Positions 17,979 to 26,317 of a stretch of 51,615 bases of DNA are shown piece after piece. Numbering within the stretch: the first letter of the stretch is position 1; each line of letters opens with the position of its first letter. The stretch is from assembly GCA_903642295.1 (NCBI GenBank), contig CAHJWO010000002.1, forward strand, positions 1 through 51,615. Reading direction: 5' to 3'. A program made the translations under genes and the position numbers. This DNA is from PVC group bacterium. Its GTDB lineage: Bacteria > Verrucomicrobiota > Verrucomicrobiia > Chthoniobacterales > SZAS-18. The notes under the pieces are model-generated. The model had not been told where the DNA came from. It was given only the letters and a program-made list of their open reading frames with translations, and ran no database searches.

Positions 17979-19475
17979 TCAACGTGGAGAAGTAGAAAGC
18001 ACGCGGCGGATCGCCTCATCTGGCATCACTCCGGGAGCGAGGGCGGGGTTGGTTCTGATTGATGGCAACATGCACACCAGATCGCGCCAGCAGCGGTGCT
18101 GCGGATGGAGTGCCGCCCCGATCCAGACGACATGGCGAACTACCAGTTCGCCCCGTGCGCGGCGTGCCTCGTACACGATGGATTCTGGCGCGACGGCTGG
18201 CACGAGCACGGAGAGCATCAAGGCACCGCGGCAGATCACCCGCTCGTGCGACTCCAGGCACGGCGAAAGCAGGGTAGCAACCAGTTCTGTGTCGGAGAAC
18301 TCGTGGCGACCGACGCGCTCTACAACAGCCGCTTGGCCCATGTCTTCGCCGGACAACAGGTAGCCGCGCACAGCAGCCAACCATTCGACGTGCCAAACCG
18401 TTCGCAATCCGAGCCGCCGCGCCTTGGCGATCAAGCGCGACCGGTTCGCAGGAAGCCCGAGCCGCAGGCCCAGCGGGGCAGGCGGTAAACCAAGTTCGAG
18501 TCCGGGTAGCTCCGGCGCAACCGGAGCGACCTGTTCCGGTTCGATGGACGGCTCCTCTGTTTGTGCCGGAGGAAGCGACGGCTCGTCTGCCGCCGCCAAG
18601 ATCAACGGTTCGTGACCTGCCACCCAAGCCTGCTCGACGACGGCGGCGACCGCCCGCCAGCCGGATGAGCTTTGCAAGGCTCGGCTGAACTCGTCCGCCC
18701 CCAGGCCATCCAGTGACGAAGGCAGGCGGTCACGCAGACGCTCCGCGAGCCGGTCGGCCTCTGCACGGTCGAGGGATCGCAAGACCAGCGGCTCGGGGGC
18801 GAGCCGACGCAGGATGCCCGCTGGCAGAGAAGAATCATTCCAGAGCCATTGCGCCACGGCGTGACCATCCGCCAAAGGATCGGCGTCCGCGTGCCGCCAC
18901 GCCTCCCGGTGATCCGGTCCACCGACGCTCGTCTCTCCCCACAAGGCGGCGAAGCAGCCGCCCACGACCACGAGTACCTGTGCCGGGACCACGCTCCCGT
19001 CGCGTCCTGGAAAACTCGCGGGACGCGCGGTCGCTTGGGTCAAGAAGTGCGCGATCTCGCCTGCGACTGCTAAAGCATAGCTCGCGTGATGTTCGCTTGC
19101 GGCGGCCAAGGTGTCGATCCCGGCCAGATAGACGATGCAGCCGCCCGGATTGCCCGCGACGTAAGCCTGGAGTTGCTCGAAAGTCCCCTGGTTGGTGCGG
19201 TTGGAAGCAAGCGTCCAACTGCTCACCTCCCAACGGCAGCAGGGATTGTCTCCCCACCGACGCGCAGCCTCGGCGCAAACGAACGCTTTGCCGGATGCTG
19301 ACGGCCCCACCAACAGCGGCACGCTCCAATGGGACAGCACGCCGACTGGCAGCGTCTCTAACGTGGTCATCGCCCGGACGCGGGCGAGCGCAAGCAACCG
19401 CTCGCAGGCATTCTCTTGGTCAACCGCGAGGATCGGTCCCTGTTGGTCGGGCATATTGTTAACGGCAGTGCTCAT
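17979..19475 (-). CDS. P-loop ATPase, 498 aa, function unknown
   Basis: A Walker A motif (LVGPSASGKAFV) sits near residue 55. A candidate Walker B hydrophobic strand (GGCIVYLAGID) follows, then a further strand reading AQVLVVVGGCFAALWGE; the layout is that of an AAA+-like domain. A Pro/Glu-rich linker (about 310-350) leads to a helical C-terminal domain with several hydrophobic segments (LVATLLSPCLESHERVICRGALMLSVLVPAV) that look buried rather than membrane-spanning. It could remodel proteins or nucleic acids, but no partner is obvious. The DUF2130 gene lies upstream on the same strand, 161 bases away, so they may form an operon. ATG at 19475. Confidence 0.72.
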   Translation of the reverse strand: MSTAVNNMPDQQGPILAVDQENACERLLALARVRAMTTLETLPVGVLSHWSVPLLVGPSASGKAFVCAEAARRWGDNPCCRWEVSSWTLASNRTNQGTFEQLQAYVAGNPGGCIVYLAGIDTLAAASEHHASYALAVAGEIAHFLTQATARPASFPGRDGSVVPAQVLVVVGGCFAALWGETSVGGPDHREAWRHADADPLADGHAVAQWLWNDSSLPAGILRRLAPEPLVLRSLDRAEADRLAERLRDRLPSSLDGLGADEFSRALQSSSGWRAVAAVVEQAWVAGHEPLILAAADEPSLPPAQTEEPSIEPEQVAPVAPELPGLELGLPPAPLGLRLGLPANRSRLIAKARRLGLRTVWHVEWLAAVRGYLLSGEDMGQAAVVERVGRHEFSDTELVATLLSPCLESHERVICRGALMLSVLVPAVAPESIVYEARRARGELVVRHVVWIGAALHPQHRCWRDLVCMLPSIRTNPALAPGVMPDEAIRRVLSTSPR

Positions 19476-19636
19476 GAAGAAAAGTGATGGGGAGAACGAG
19501 ATACGAACAAGGTGGTTACAGACCGATTTGAGAAGGCGGCTCTCCACTGCCTGACGGATCACGCCCGCTAACCCGAACCAGTAACGTGGTTCGTCTTCGC
19601 GGAACGTGATCAGTCGCGGCGGCTGACGGAACCGCG

Positions 19637-21010
19637 CTACACCAGCGCGGGTTGCTGATGCTGCGCGCAGTGGGCCTCATTGCCGTCCCTGTCCGCGTCA
19701 GCGGCGAAGTCGAGCGAAGCAAATTCCGGCGATGCGTGGCCGCCGGTGATGGCTTCAAACTCGTAGAAGGCGTCGGTGACCACTTCCATGAGGTCCTTCA
19801 ATTGGTTGTCACGCCGCTTCCAGATTTTGGTCATCGCGTGCTTCTCTTTCTCCAAGTCACTGTCCAACCCTTGGATGAGGAGAACCGCGCTCTCAATCCG
19901 CTCGGCGAACTGCGCGCTGGTCACGTAGTGGAACAACGCCTCCCCCTTCTCTTCCCGGTTGACCGCCGCCTGCCGGTGCGAGGCCAATTGGAGCAGACTC
20001 AGGCGCAAAGCGAGCGCGAGACTCGGCAGGCAGGCGACGCTCGTCACCCACACGCCGTCCACCAGCGCGAAGGTCGTCACGGCCTTGGGCAAAACCGCCG
20101 TGACGAGCACGGCAACGTCGGCCTGCTCGCGCCGCAGGTCGTCGCGCAACTTGCCCGGCCACTGCGCGTTCCAGGTCGCGGTGAGCTTGGATTCGTAAAG
20201 GATGGTGCCACAGGGCTTGGCCGCAGGCGTGCAAACGCGCTGGCGCACGTCGGCTCCATTCACGCCGCGCTGGATCGCCTCGATGGTGTCCGCCGGGAAC
20301 GACTCGCGCAGCACCGCTTCGAGACGCAGTTCGCCCGCTTCGCCGCGCCGCTGCTCGCCCCCCGCGTCCAGGCGACGGCGCAGGTCTTCGACCGTCCGAC
20401 GCAGCGCGTCGGTCTGCTGGGCGTGCTCGACTTCACGCAGCCGTTGAGCCTCGGTGTGGACGGATTCGCTCTCCTGCCGCACGCGGACGCGCTCGGCGTC
20501 CGCCATCCGGGTAAACTCGTCGCGCAGGCGCAGGCGGTCGGCTTCGAGCGCACGGGTTGCCTGAACTTCGAGTTCCTGCTTGGCCGCTTCCAGACGCGCC
20601 TTCTCTTGACGCAGTTCGATCTCGTGCTTGCGGAGATCGGACAGGGCCACGCGCTGGCGGCTGATCTCCTCCTCCAATGCCTTGCGCTCAGCAACGGATT
20701 CCTCACGGGCGCGCTGGCCCGCTTCGCGACGGGTGGTTTCAAGCTGAACCTGGGCACGCTTGAGGGCGGCCTCGCGCTCAGTCGCAGCCGTCTCGTACTC
20801 CGCTAACTTGGCGGCGTTGGTGCGCGCGGCTTCGGCTTGGGCCGAGCGGGTCAACTCGCGGGCGAGCGACTCGCGCTCTTCAGTGAGACGAGCGTCGTAG
20901 CTCGCACGCAGTTCGGTGTTGATCTTCGCGTGCAGTTGGCTGGTGAGAGCAACCCCGATGGGGAAGACGTGCTCGCAAGAGGGACATTGGATGGTGTTCT
21001 CAGTCATCAT
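19637..21010 (-). CDS. DUF2130 family protein with nuclease-like fold
   Basis: This protein of about 457 residues has a N-terminal CPSC zinc-ribbon-like start and a long Arg/Glu/Ala-rich coiled coil (about 40-225). The DUF2130 core follows: GEAGELRLEAVLRESFPADTIE...GADVRQRV...GTILYESKLTATWNAQW...LRRDDLRREQADVAVLVT. The E...D...ESK arrangement resembles the PD-(D/E)XK fold of RmuC-like proteins. The cellular role is unknown. ATG codons at 21010 and 21007 are both possible. It is divergent from the XRE gene that follows and shares a 140-base control region with it. Confidence 0.82.
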   Translation of the reverse strand: MMTENTIQCPSCEHVFPIGVALTSQLHAKINTELRASYDARLTEERESLARELTRSAQAEAARTNAAKLAEYETAATEREAALKRAQVQLETTRREAGQRAREESVAERKALEEEISRQRVALSDLRKHEIELRQEKARLEAAKQELEVQATRALEADRLRLRDEFTRMADAERVRVRQESESVHTEAQRLREVEHAQQTDALRRTVEDLRRRLDAGGEQRRGEAGELRLEAVLRESFPADTIEAIQRGVNGADVRQRVCTPAAKPCGTILYESKLTATWNAQWPGKLRDDLRREQADVAVLVTAVLPKAVTTFALVDGVWVTSVACLPSLALALRLSLLQLASHRQAAVNREEKGEALFHYVTSAQFAERIESAVLLIQGLDSDLEKEKHAMTKIWKRRDNQLKDLMEVVTDAFYEFEAITGGHASPEFASLDFAADADRDGNEAHCAQHQQPALV

Positions 21011-21135
21011 GGTATCAGTGGATTTCAACCGTTGGTGTTTTGTTTGCAGATGAGAGTTAGCGATTGCCTTGGCGCGACAGAATTGACGCGACAGGTTTCA
21101 AGGTTCGTTGTAGGCTCATCTGCACCACTGGTAAC

Positions 21136-21148
21136 TACAAACTTTGTA
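21136..21148. promoter_or_regulatory. Palindromic operator in front of the XRE gene
   Basis: TACAAA-C-TTTGTA is a perfect 6-1-6 palindrome ending two bases before the GTG start of the XRE gene, in the region shared with the divergent DUF2130 gene. It is likely the regulator's own binding site. Its position suggests direct autorepression with a very short leader. Confidence 0.5.
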
Positions 21149-21150
21149 TA

Positions 21151-21531
21151 GTGCAAGAAAAAAATCAAATTTCGTCGTTATTTCGTGCTCGGCTACAAAT
21201 TTTGTTGTCAGAACGCGGTGTTTCGCAGCGACAAGTTGCTCTGGCGACGGGGCTTAGCCAGCAGACCGTCAATAACTATCTGCGGGCGGTATCGAAGCTG
21301 CCGGGCGCGCACGAGTTGCTCGTGCTCTCCCGATACTTCGGCGTGTCGATGGAATATTTTGTCGTTGGCGACGAAGGCCCGCACTCTGATTCCACTGGGA
21401 AAAAACCACCCAAGTTGCCGCCAGTCGTTCCCGCGTCTGAAGTGCGGAGGGCGGCGGAGCGAATGGGTCGTTGCGCCGAAGAGTTACGCACAGAAGCCGA
21501 GCGGCTGAAAAAACTCGGTGGAAACTCGTAA
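21151..21531 (+). CDS. XRE-family helix-turn-helix regulator
   Basis: This protein of about 126 residues has a clear HTH (FRARLQILLSERGVSQRQVALATGLSQQTVNNYLRAVSKLPGAHELLVLSRYFGVSMEYFVVG) and a helical charged tail. GTG 21151 is chosen because it begins just before the domain and follows the TACAAA/TTTGTA palindrome. It is probably an autoregulated repressor that also controls the divergent DUF2130/ATPase genes. Confidence 0.82.
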   Translation: MQEKNQISSLFRARLQILLSERGVSQRQVALATGLSQQTVNNYLRAVSKLPGAHELLVLSRYFGVSMEYFVVGDEGPHSDSTGKKPPKLPPVVPASEVRRAAERMGRCAEELRTEAERLKKLGGNS

Positions 21532-21902
21532 GCAGCCATCCGTCAACGATTCAGGATCGTCGTGGAACCAAGACGACTTGTTTCCCACCAGTTTCGCTTT
21601 GGCGTTGCGGCAACGCCAATCGCACAAGCTCCTTCCCTTCGGGGCTGTGCGACCGCTCAACCGCTCCCGCGACATGGTGGGAACAAGTCTGTGATGTCGC
21701 TTAATCTTCTCTTGAAGGACGGCATTACTCCTGCCAACAAATCTTACGAGGCGACCAAATGGATGGGTTACCCAGACGAAGGTCAAGCTAACCGCATCGG
21801 TTCTTTTTGACGCCGGTTTCTTCCATGTTCCAAATAAAGCCGATGGCTTCGAGCCGTTTTTGCCTCTCAGACCGGATTTTCCTCATACGTCAAAGAGACG
21901 TT
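21532..21902. other. Intergenic, no gene supported
   Basis: This 370-base stretch follows the XRE gene. A short frame ending at 21810 has a plausible tail (KSYEATKWMGYPDEGQ), but nothing recognisable and no good start. It may be the remnant of a broken gene. Confidence 0.35.
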
Positions 21903-22432
21903 GGTCCGCTCCAGGATGGGGCGCAGCCGCTCGTCGTAGTAGGTCGGCTTCTCCCTGCCGGTGCGACGCGCGAGGTAGGGATGGACGAGTTTGCCCTGGA
22001 TGGGTCCAGGCCGGATGATGGCGACTTCGATGGCCACGTCGTAAAAGCAGCGCGGCTGCATCCGGGGCAAGGTCGCCATCTGAGCGCGGCTCTCGATCTG
22101 GAAGACTCTGATGGTGTCTGCCGCGCGCATGGCGTCGAAAGTGGCCGCGTCGTCCTTGGGGATCGTCGCCAAGTCCACGGGTTGGCCACGCGCTCGGCAG
22201 AGTTCGACCGTGTCTTGCAACACGGACATCATCCCCAGGCCCAACAGATCAACCTTGATGATCCCGAGGTCCGCGCAGTCCTCTTTGTCCCACTGGGCGA
22301 CCACCCTGCCCGGCATGGAAGCGTTCTCTAGCGGCATGATCGAATCAAGCTGACCCTTACAGATAATCATGCCCCCGGAGTGCTGGCCCAGGTGCCGGGG
22401 CAGGCCGTAGAGGCGCGGTTAAAGCGAAAGCA
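21903..22432 (-). pseudogene. Fragment of an error-prone DNA polymerase gene (dnaE2)
   Basis: About 530 bases align without a gap to positions 34299-34828 of the intact dnaE2 in this window. They encode the palm/finger part (VDLLGLGMMSVLQDT...FQIESRAQMATLPRMQPR...PGPIQGKLVHPYL). Differences are spread along the copy and mostly silent, with a few residue changes (for example GVFQIES to RVFQIES), so it is not a very recent copy. Both ends break off inside conserved domains. It is the remnant of a second mutagenesis cassette, or was captured by recombination. Confidence 0.88.
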
Positions 22433-22443
22433 ACGCCCCCGGC

Positions 22444-22541
22444 CCACCGATCATGAAAGCGCAATCAGAACATTCGACGGATCACTTTCGTGTGAGCGGC
22501 AACGCGCGCGACCGCATCAAACTGCCGGGCGTCTTCTGGGC
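22444..22541. repeat. 98-bp repeat, second copy at 43273-43370
   Basis: The sequence around ATGAAAGCGCAATCAG is repeated in the same orientation at 43273-43370 with about nine differences by eye. In both places it would encode MKAQS-HSTDHFRV...IKLPGVFWA. Here the frame continues only briefly to a stop. It directly abuts the dnaE2 fragment and seems to be debris of one rearrangement. Confidence 0.8.
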
Positions 22542-22616
22542 TGATCGCTCTGTGGGTGGCGAGTCACCGGGCGTGTTTGAGTCGTAATGGACGCCGACTT
22601 CGCGTCGTGAACGGCA

Positions 22617-24251
22617 CTACGGTGGCGAATGATTAGCGCACGGCCAAGTCAGGCCAAAACGTGTAAGATACTTTCGCAGTCGGTCAGCATCGTTGGCCGT
22701 TTTTCGCTTGCCACGAGTTACCGCGAACAGTCGCCTGCCTGCTTCGCTCAAACTTTTGCTGTCGCGGCAGACGCGGATGACGCAGGCGAGTTGTGCGCGG
22801 TCGAAGAGATCGAGGGCTGCCGCACCTTCGGCGTCCAGGGCGCTCATCAGCAGCGCGTTTTCATCGCCGTTCTCGCCGACCACTGTTCCCGGCGCAGTTT
22901 TCCAGCCGGTCCGTAGGCGTCCCAACTCTCCACTGAGGACTTCGTGAGTGATGCGCCCACCCCGCGCGAGCGTTGTCATGCGCGTCACCGCAGCATTCAG
23001 GTCGCGGAAGTTCGCGCTCCACTTTGCCTCGCCTGAACGAGCGAAATCCAGAAAGGCAGCCCGCACGTCTTTCGCCATGCCCACGCGCCGTCCAAGCAGA
23101 CGTGCGGCGTTTTCCAATTCGTGATCGAGGTTGGGCGCGATGTCCTCCGTGCGCTGTGCCAGTCCAGGCAGCACGAACGTCCACAGATTGATGCGCGCTA
23201 ACAGGTCTTCGCGGAACTCGCCCTTTGCCACCGCGCCCGAGAGGTCGGAGTTGGTTCCGGCAATTAGTTGGAAGTCGCTCTTCGCTTCTTGGTCCGCGCC
23301 GACCGGCAGGAAGCGTTTTTCCTCCAGGGCGCGCAGGAGCATCGCCTGTTCATCGGCCCCGAGTTCGCCGATCTCATCGAGGAAGAGCAGGCCACTGTCC
23401 GCCGAGCGTAATAGTCCTGGGCGGTCGCGTTGCGCCCCAGTGAAAGCTCCCCGGACATGTCCGAAGAGGGTGCTCGCCGCCGTGTCGCCACGCAGGGTGG
23501 CACAGTTGACCTCCACGAACTGCCCGGCGAGTTGGTGCCGCCCGCGCTTCAACTCGAACACCTTGCGCGCCAGGGAGGATTTGCCTGCTCCGGTCGGCCC
23601 CATGAAGAGCATCGGTTCGCGCGACGCTACAGCGACGTGCTCGATCTCCTCGATCATGCGGTTGAATGCGGCGTTGCGCGTGGCGATGCCATTCTTGAGG
23701 AACGTCAACGCCTCCTTCTGCTCCTGGGCAAACCGCGCCGCGATGCGGTCGTAGCGCGACAGGTCCAGGTCGATGATGGAATACTGTCCCGCTTCCGCGA
23801 GGTGCCGGGGTTGGCGTTCGCGGGGTGGCGAGGTCTGTATGAGCCGCCCGGGGAGGTGCCGCGATTCCGTGAGCAGGAACAGGCAAATTTGGGCGACATG
23901 CGTGCCGGTGGTGATGTGGACGAGGTACTCCTCGTTTTCCATGTCGAAAGAATACCCGCGCGCGAAATCTGCGAGCGCGCCATAAACCTCTTCAAAGTCC
24001 CAGGGGTCGCCGAACTCCACGACGTGTCGGCGCACCTCTGTTTCCGGCGACACACCGGTAATATCCGTCGTGATGGTTTCGGCAAGGCCGGTGTAGCGGC
24101 GGTCATGAAGCAGTTCGAGTCGCCCAACGAGCAGATCGTCGTGTTGGCAGAGTGAGACGGTGGGTCGCCAGCTTTTCCAACGGTGAGCGTGCTTGCCCGT
24201 GTCTAGTTGGGTGCCGAGTAAACCGAGGACAACGAGCTTCTTAGAGGACAT
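22617..24251 (-). CDS. rtcR: RtcR, sigma-54-dependent activator of the RNA repair operon
   Basis: This 544-residue bacterial enhancer-binding protein has an N-terminal CARF-type sensor domain (about 1-180, with the nucleotide-pocket-like HITTGTHVAQ). The AAA+ domain has Walker A GPTGAGKS (218-225), the sigma-54 contact loop GAFTGA (268-273) and Walker B LLFLDEIGE (288-296). The C-terminus is a helical DNA-binding region. In enteric bacteria RtcR senses RNA fragments from damage through its CARF domain and switches on rsr-Y RNA-rtcBA. Here it is divergent from exactly that set, 213 bases from rsr, with a sigma-54 promoter between them. ATG 24251. All key motifs are intact. Confidence 0.95.
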   Translation of the reverse strand: MSSKKLVVLGLLGTQLDTGKHAHRWKSWRPTVSLCQHDDLLVGRLELLHDRRYTGLAETITTDITGVSPETEVRRHVVEFGDPWDFEEVYGALADFARGYSFDMENEEYLVHITTGTHVAQICLFLLTESRHLPGRLIQTSPPRERQPRHLAEAGQYSIIDLDLSRYDRIAARFAQEQKEALTFLKNGIATRNAAFNRMIEEIEHVAVASREPMLFMGPTGAGKSSLARKVFELKRGRHQLAGQFVEVNCATLRGDTAASTLFGHVRGAFTGAQRDRPGLLRSADSGLLFLDEIGELGADEQAMLLRALEEKRFLPVGADQEAKSDFQLIAGTNSDLSGAVAKGEFREDLLARINLWTFVLPGLAQRTEDIAPNLDHELENAARLLGRRVGMAKDVRAAFLDFARSGEAKWSANFRDLNAAVTRMTTLARGGRITHEVLSGELGRLRTGWKTAPGTVVGENGDENALLMSALDAEGAAALDLFDRAQLACVIRVCRDSKSLSEAGRRLFAVTRGKRKTANDADRLRKYLTRFGLTWPCANHSPP

Positions 24252-24333
24252 AGCAAATAAAATAAACCCGTAGCGAATAAGCTAAATTTGCACCAGCAGA
24301 AATTATGGTCCCGGCGGGCAGTCACCATCCAAA

Positions 24334-24365
24334 AAATATTTCTTGTATCTGCGTAAGAGATATTT
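24334..24365. promoter_or_regulatory. Inverted repeat, candidate RtcR upstream activating site
   Basis: AAATATTTCTT and AAGAGATATTT form an inverted repeat with 10 of 11 matching positions and a 10-base spacer. It lies 31 bases upstream of the sigma-54 promoter and between the divergent rtcR and rsr genes. AT-rich dyads in this place are expected for enhancer-binding proteins. The assignment to RtcR is inferred. Confidence 0.45.
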
Positions 24366-24396
24366 ACATCAAGACGACATCGGAAAGGTCATTTGG

Positions 24397-24413
24397 TTGG
24401 CACGCGACAAGCA
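24397..24413 (+). promoter_or_regulatory. Sigma-54 (-24/-12) promoter of rsr-Y RNA-rtcBA
   Basis: TTGGCACG-CGACA-AGCA has the invariant GG-N10-GC spacing and a perfect -24 element (TTGGCACG); the -12 box has AAGC in place of TTGC. Initiation would fall near 24425, about 40 bases before the rsr start. The match fits activation by the divergent RtcR. Confidence 0.82.
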
Positions 24414-24464
24414 GATGGGAGGTTCATCGTTCGGTGACATTCCGGTACTCACAACCGGCTCGGA

Positions 24465-26054
24465 ATGAACGAACTCGATCCTCAAACCGCACTTCCCATG
24501 GCTAACAAGACTCTCTTCCAGACCGTTGCTGGGGCCATCCTGCCCAAGACCGATGTTCGCAACGAGGCCGGTGGTCCGGCCTTCGCCCTGCCGCCCCGGC
24601 ACGCCCTGGCCCAATACGCGGTCACCGGCTGCCTGAACTCAACGTTCTACGCCGGTGCCGAGGCTCAGCTTGAGCGCATCCTCGCTTTGGCGGGACAGGT
24701 GGACCCGGCATTCGTCGCCAAGACGGCGATCTACTGCCGCACACGGGGCTACATGAAAGACACGCCCGCGCTGCTCTGCGCCGCGCTGGCCACGCTCGAC
24801 GTGCCCATCTTGGAAACGGTTTTCGACCGTGTGATCGACGATGGCCGCACGCTGCGCAACTTCGTGCAGATCATCCGCAGCGGCGTCACGGGCCGCAAGT
24901 CGCTCGGGTCCGCCCCGCGCCGGTTGGTGCGCCGCTGGCTGGAACGCCGCGACGACGAGGGCGTGTTCCGCGCTTCGGTCGGGCAGTCGCCTTCGTTGGC
25001 GGACGTGGTCAAGATGGTGCATCCGCGCCCCGCTAACGCGCAGCGCGAGGCTTTGTACGGCTGGCTGATCGGACGCACGCACGACGGCGCGCTTCTGCCC
25101 CCGCTGGTGCGGCAGTTCGAGGCGTTCAAGAGCGGCCACATCAAGACCGTGCCCGACGTGCCGTTCCAAATGCTGACCGCGCTCGACCTCGACCGCGCCG
25201 GATGGCTGGCCGTCGCCGAAAACGCCTCGTGGCAGACCACGCGCATGAACCTGAACACCTTTGCTCGCCACGGCGTGTTCGACGACAAGGACCTGACCCG
25301 CCGCATCGCCTACCGCCTGCGCGACCCGCAGAAGGTGCGCCGTGCCCGGTGCTTTCCCTACCAACTCCTGACCGCGTTCCACGCCGCCGACCAGGCGGTG
25401 CCTGCTACCGTGAGGGACGCGCTCCAGGACGCGATGGAGATCGCCACGGAGAACGTCCCGGCCATCGACGGACAGGTGTTCGTCTGCCCGGACGTGTCGG
25501 GGTCCATGCAGTCGCCCGTGACCGGCCACCGCGCCGGGTCCACGACCAAGACGCGCTGCATCGACGTGGCTGCCTTGGTGGCCGCGAGCGTACTGCGCAA
25601 GAACCCGATGGCGGAAGTCATTGCGTTCAGTGACAACGTGGTGCCGTGTGACCCGAACACCCGCGACAGCGTGATGACCAACGCGCAAAAGCTCGCCTCG
25701 CTGCCCAGCGGCGGAACGAACTGCTCGGCTCCGCTGGCGCACCTGAACAAGGTGCGCGCGGTGGGCGATCTCGTGATCGTGGTGTCCGACAATATGTCGT
25801 GGGTCGATTCAAACGGTGGAGGCCGTAGCACGGCGACGATGGCCGAATGGTCGGCGTTCCGTGCCCGCAATCCCCGCGCCCGGCTGGTGTGCCTGGACAT
25901 CCAGCCATCCGCGACGACGCAGGCTGCGGAACGCGGGGACATTCTCAACGTCGGAGGTTTCTCCGACGCGGTGTTCGAGATCGTGTCGGCCTTCGCGCAG
26001 GGCAACTTGCGCCCGGGGCACTGGGTCGAGCAGATCGACCAGATCGAGTTGTAA
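24465..26054 (+). CDS. rsr: Ro60 homologue (Rsr), TROVE-domain RNA-binding protein
   Basis: This 529-residue protein has a HEAT-like TROVE ring (about 12-325; for example FALPPRHALAQYAVTGCLNSTFY and CRTRGYMKDTPALLCAALA). A von Willebrand A domain follows, with the metal site DVSGS (343-347) intact. Ro60 proteins bind misfolded RNA ends in the central hole and Y RNAs on the outer surface, and bacterial forms work with exonucleases such as PNPase. It is the first gene after the sigma-54 promoter and is followed by five Y RNA genes and rtcBA. A second ATG at 24498 (MANKTLFQT) matches the usual family N-terminus equally well; the first ATG is given here. Confidence 0.95.
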   Translation: MNELDPQTALPMANKTLFQTVAGAILPKTDVRNEAGGPAFALPPRHALAQYAVTGCLNSTFYAGAEAQLERILALAGQVDPAFVAKTAIYCRTRGYMKDTPALLCAALATLDVPILETVFDRVIDDGRTLRNFVQIIRSGVTGRKSLGSAPRRLVRRWLERRDDEGVFRASVGQSPSLADVVKMVHPRPANAQREALYGWLIGRTHDGALLPPLVRQFEAFKSGHIKTVPDVPFQMLTALDLDRAGWLAVAENASWQTTRMNLNTFARHGVFDDKDLTRRIAYRLRDPQKVRRARCFPYQLLTAFHAADQAVPATVRDALQDAMEIATENVPAIDGQVFVCPDVSGSMQSPVTGHRAGSTTKTRCIDVAALVAASVLRKNPMAEVIAFSDNVVPCDPNTRDSVMTNAQKLASLPSGGTNCSAPLAHLNKVRAVGDLVIVVSDNMSWVDSNGGGRSTATMAEWSAFRARNPRARLVCLDIQPSATTQAAERGDILNVGGFSDAVFEIVSAFAQGNLRPGHWVEQIDQIEL

Positions 26055-26056
26055 CC

Positions 26057-26124
26057 GATTTCGCCGAATGCCGGTGGGACTACATTTTCCATGTGAGTGT
26101 CTCACCAGAAACTTGTCGGCGATC
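26057..26124 (+). ncRNA. Y RNA copy 1, short form without tRNA-like module
   Basis: It begins two bases after the rsr stop. The outer helix pairs GAT-CGCCGA (two-base bulge) with TCGGCGATC. The conserved motif CGAATGCC...GACTACAT lies on the 5' side and CTTGTCGGCG on the 3' side, as in the other four copies. An inner helix GGTGGGA/TCTCACC is capped by a small hairpin (ACAT...ATGT). At about 68 nt it has only the Ro60-binding part, like a minimal Y RNA. Confidence 0.78.
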
Positions 26125-26147
26125 AACCCTTAACCACACAAAGATTT

Positions 26148-26295
26148 GAGCGTGCCGAATGCAGGTACGGACTACATGGTAGAGCGTCCGCGCGGGTGAA
26201 AGCTCGCGCGAAAGGTCCCGGGTTCATCTCCCGGTCCCGCCTCAAAACGGGATAGCTCAGTAAAAAATGTCCTGCCGCCGGTTGTCGGCACGCTC
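26148..26295 (+). ncRNA. Y RNA copy 2, tRNA-like module opened in the D loop, with an anticodon-like arm
   Basis: The outer helix is 11 perfect base pairs (GAGCGTGCCGA / TCGGCACGCTC). The inner helix pairs GGTA-GGAC (one C bulged) with GTCCTGCC. Inside, in order: GGTA plus GAGC (3' half of the D arm, 26178-26185); an 8-bp hairpin at 26189-26210 where the anticodon arm would be; a T arm at 26218-26234 (CCGGG-TTCATCT-CCCGG); acceptor strands TCCCG and CGGGA joined by an 8-base loop; TA; then GCTC-AGT, the 5' half of the D arm. So this is a circularly permuted tRNA cut in the D loop. The T loop has T in place of the conserved A58. Confidence 0.88.
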
Positions 26296-26317
26296 GCAAA
26301 ATCCATGCAGAAAATTT

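Noticed and set aside
19652-20806. 384-codon open frame antisense to the DUF2130 gene
   Set aside because: It is opposite a well-supported coiled-coil/nuclease protein and has shadow-like composition; no recognisable motif.
24639-25742. 367-codon open frame antisense to rsr
   Set aside because: It mirrors the codon structure of the Ro60 gene, is rich in His/Arg/Val as antisense shadows are in GC-rich DNA, and resembles nothing.
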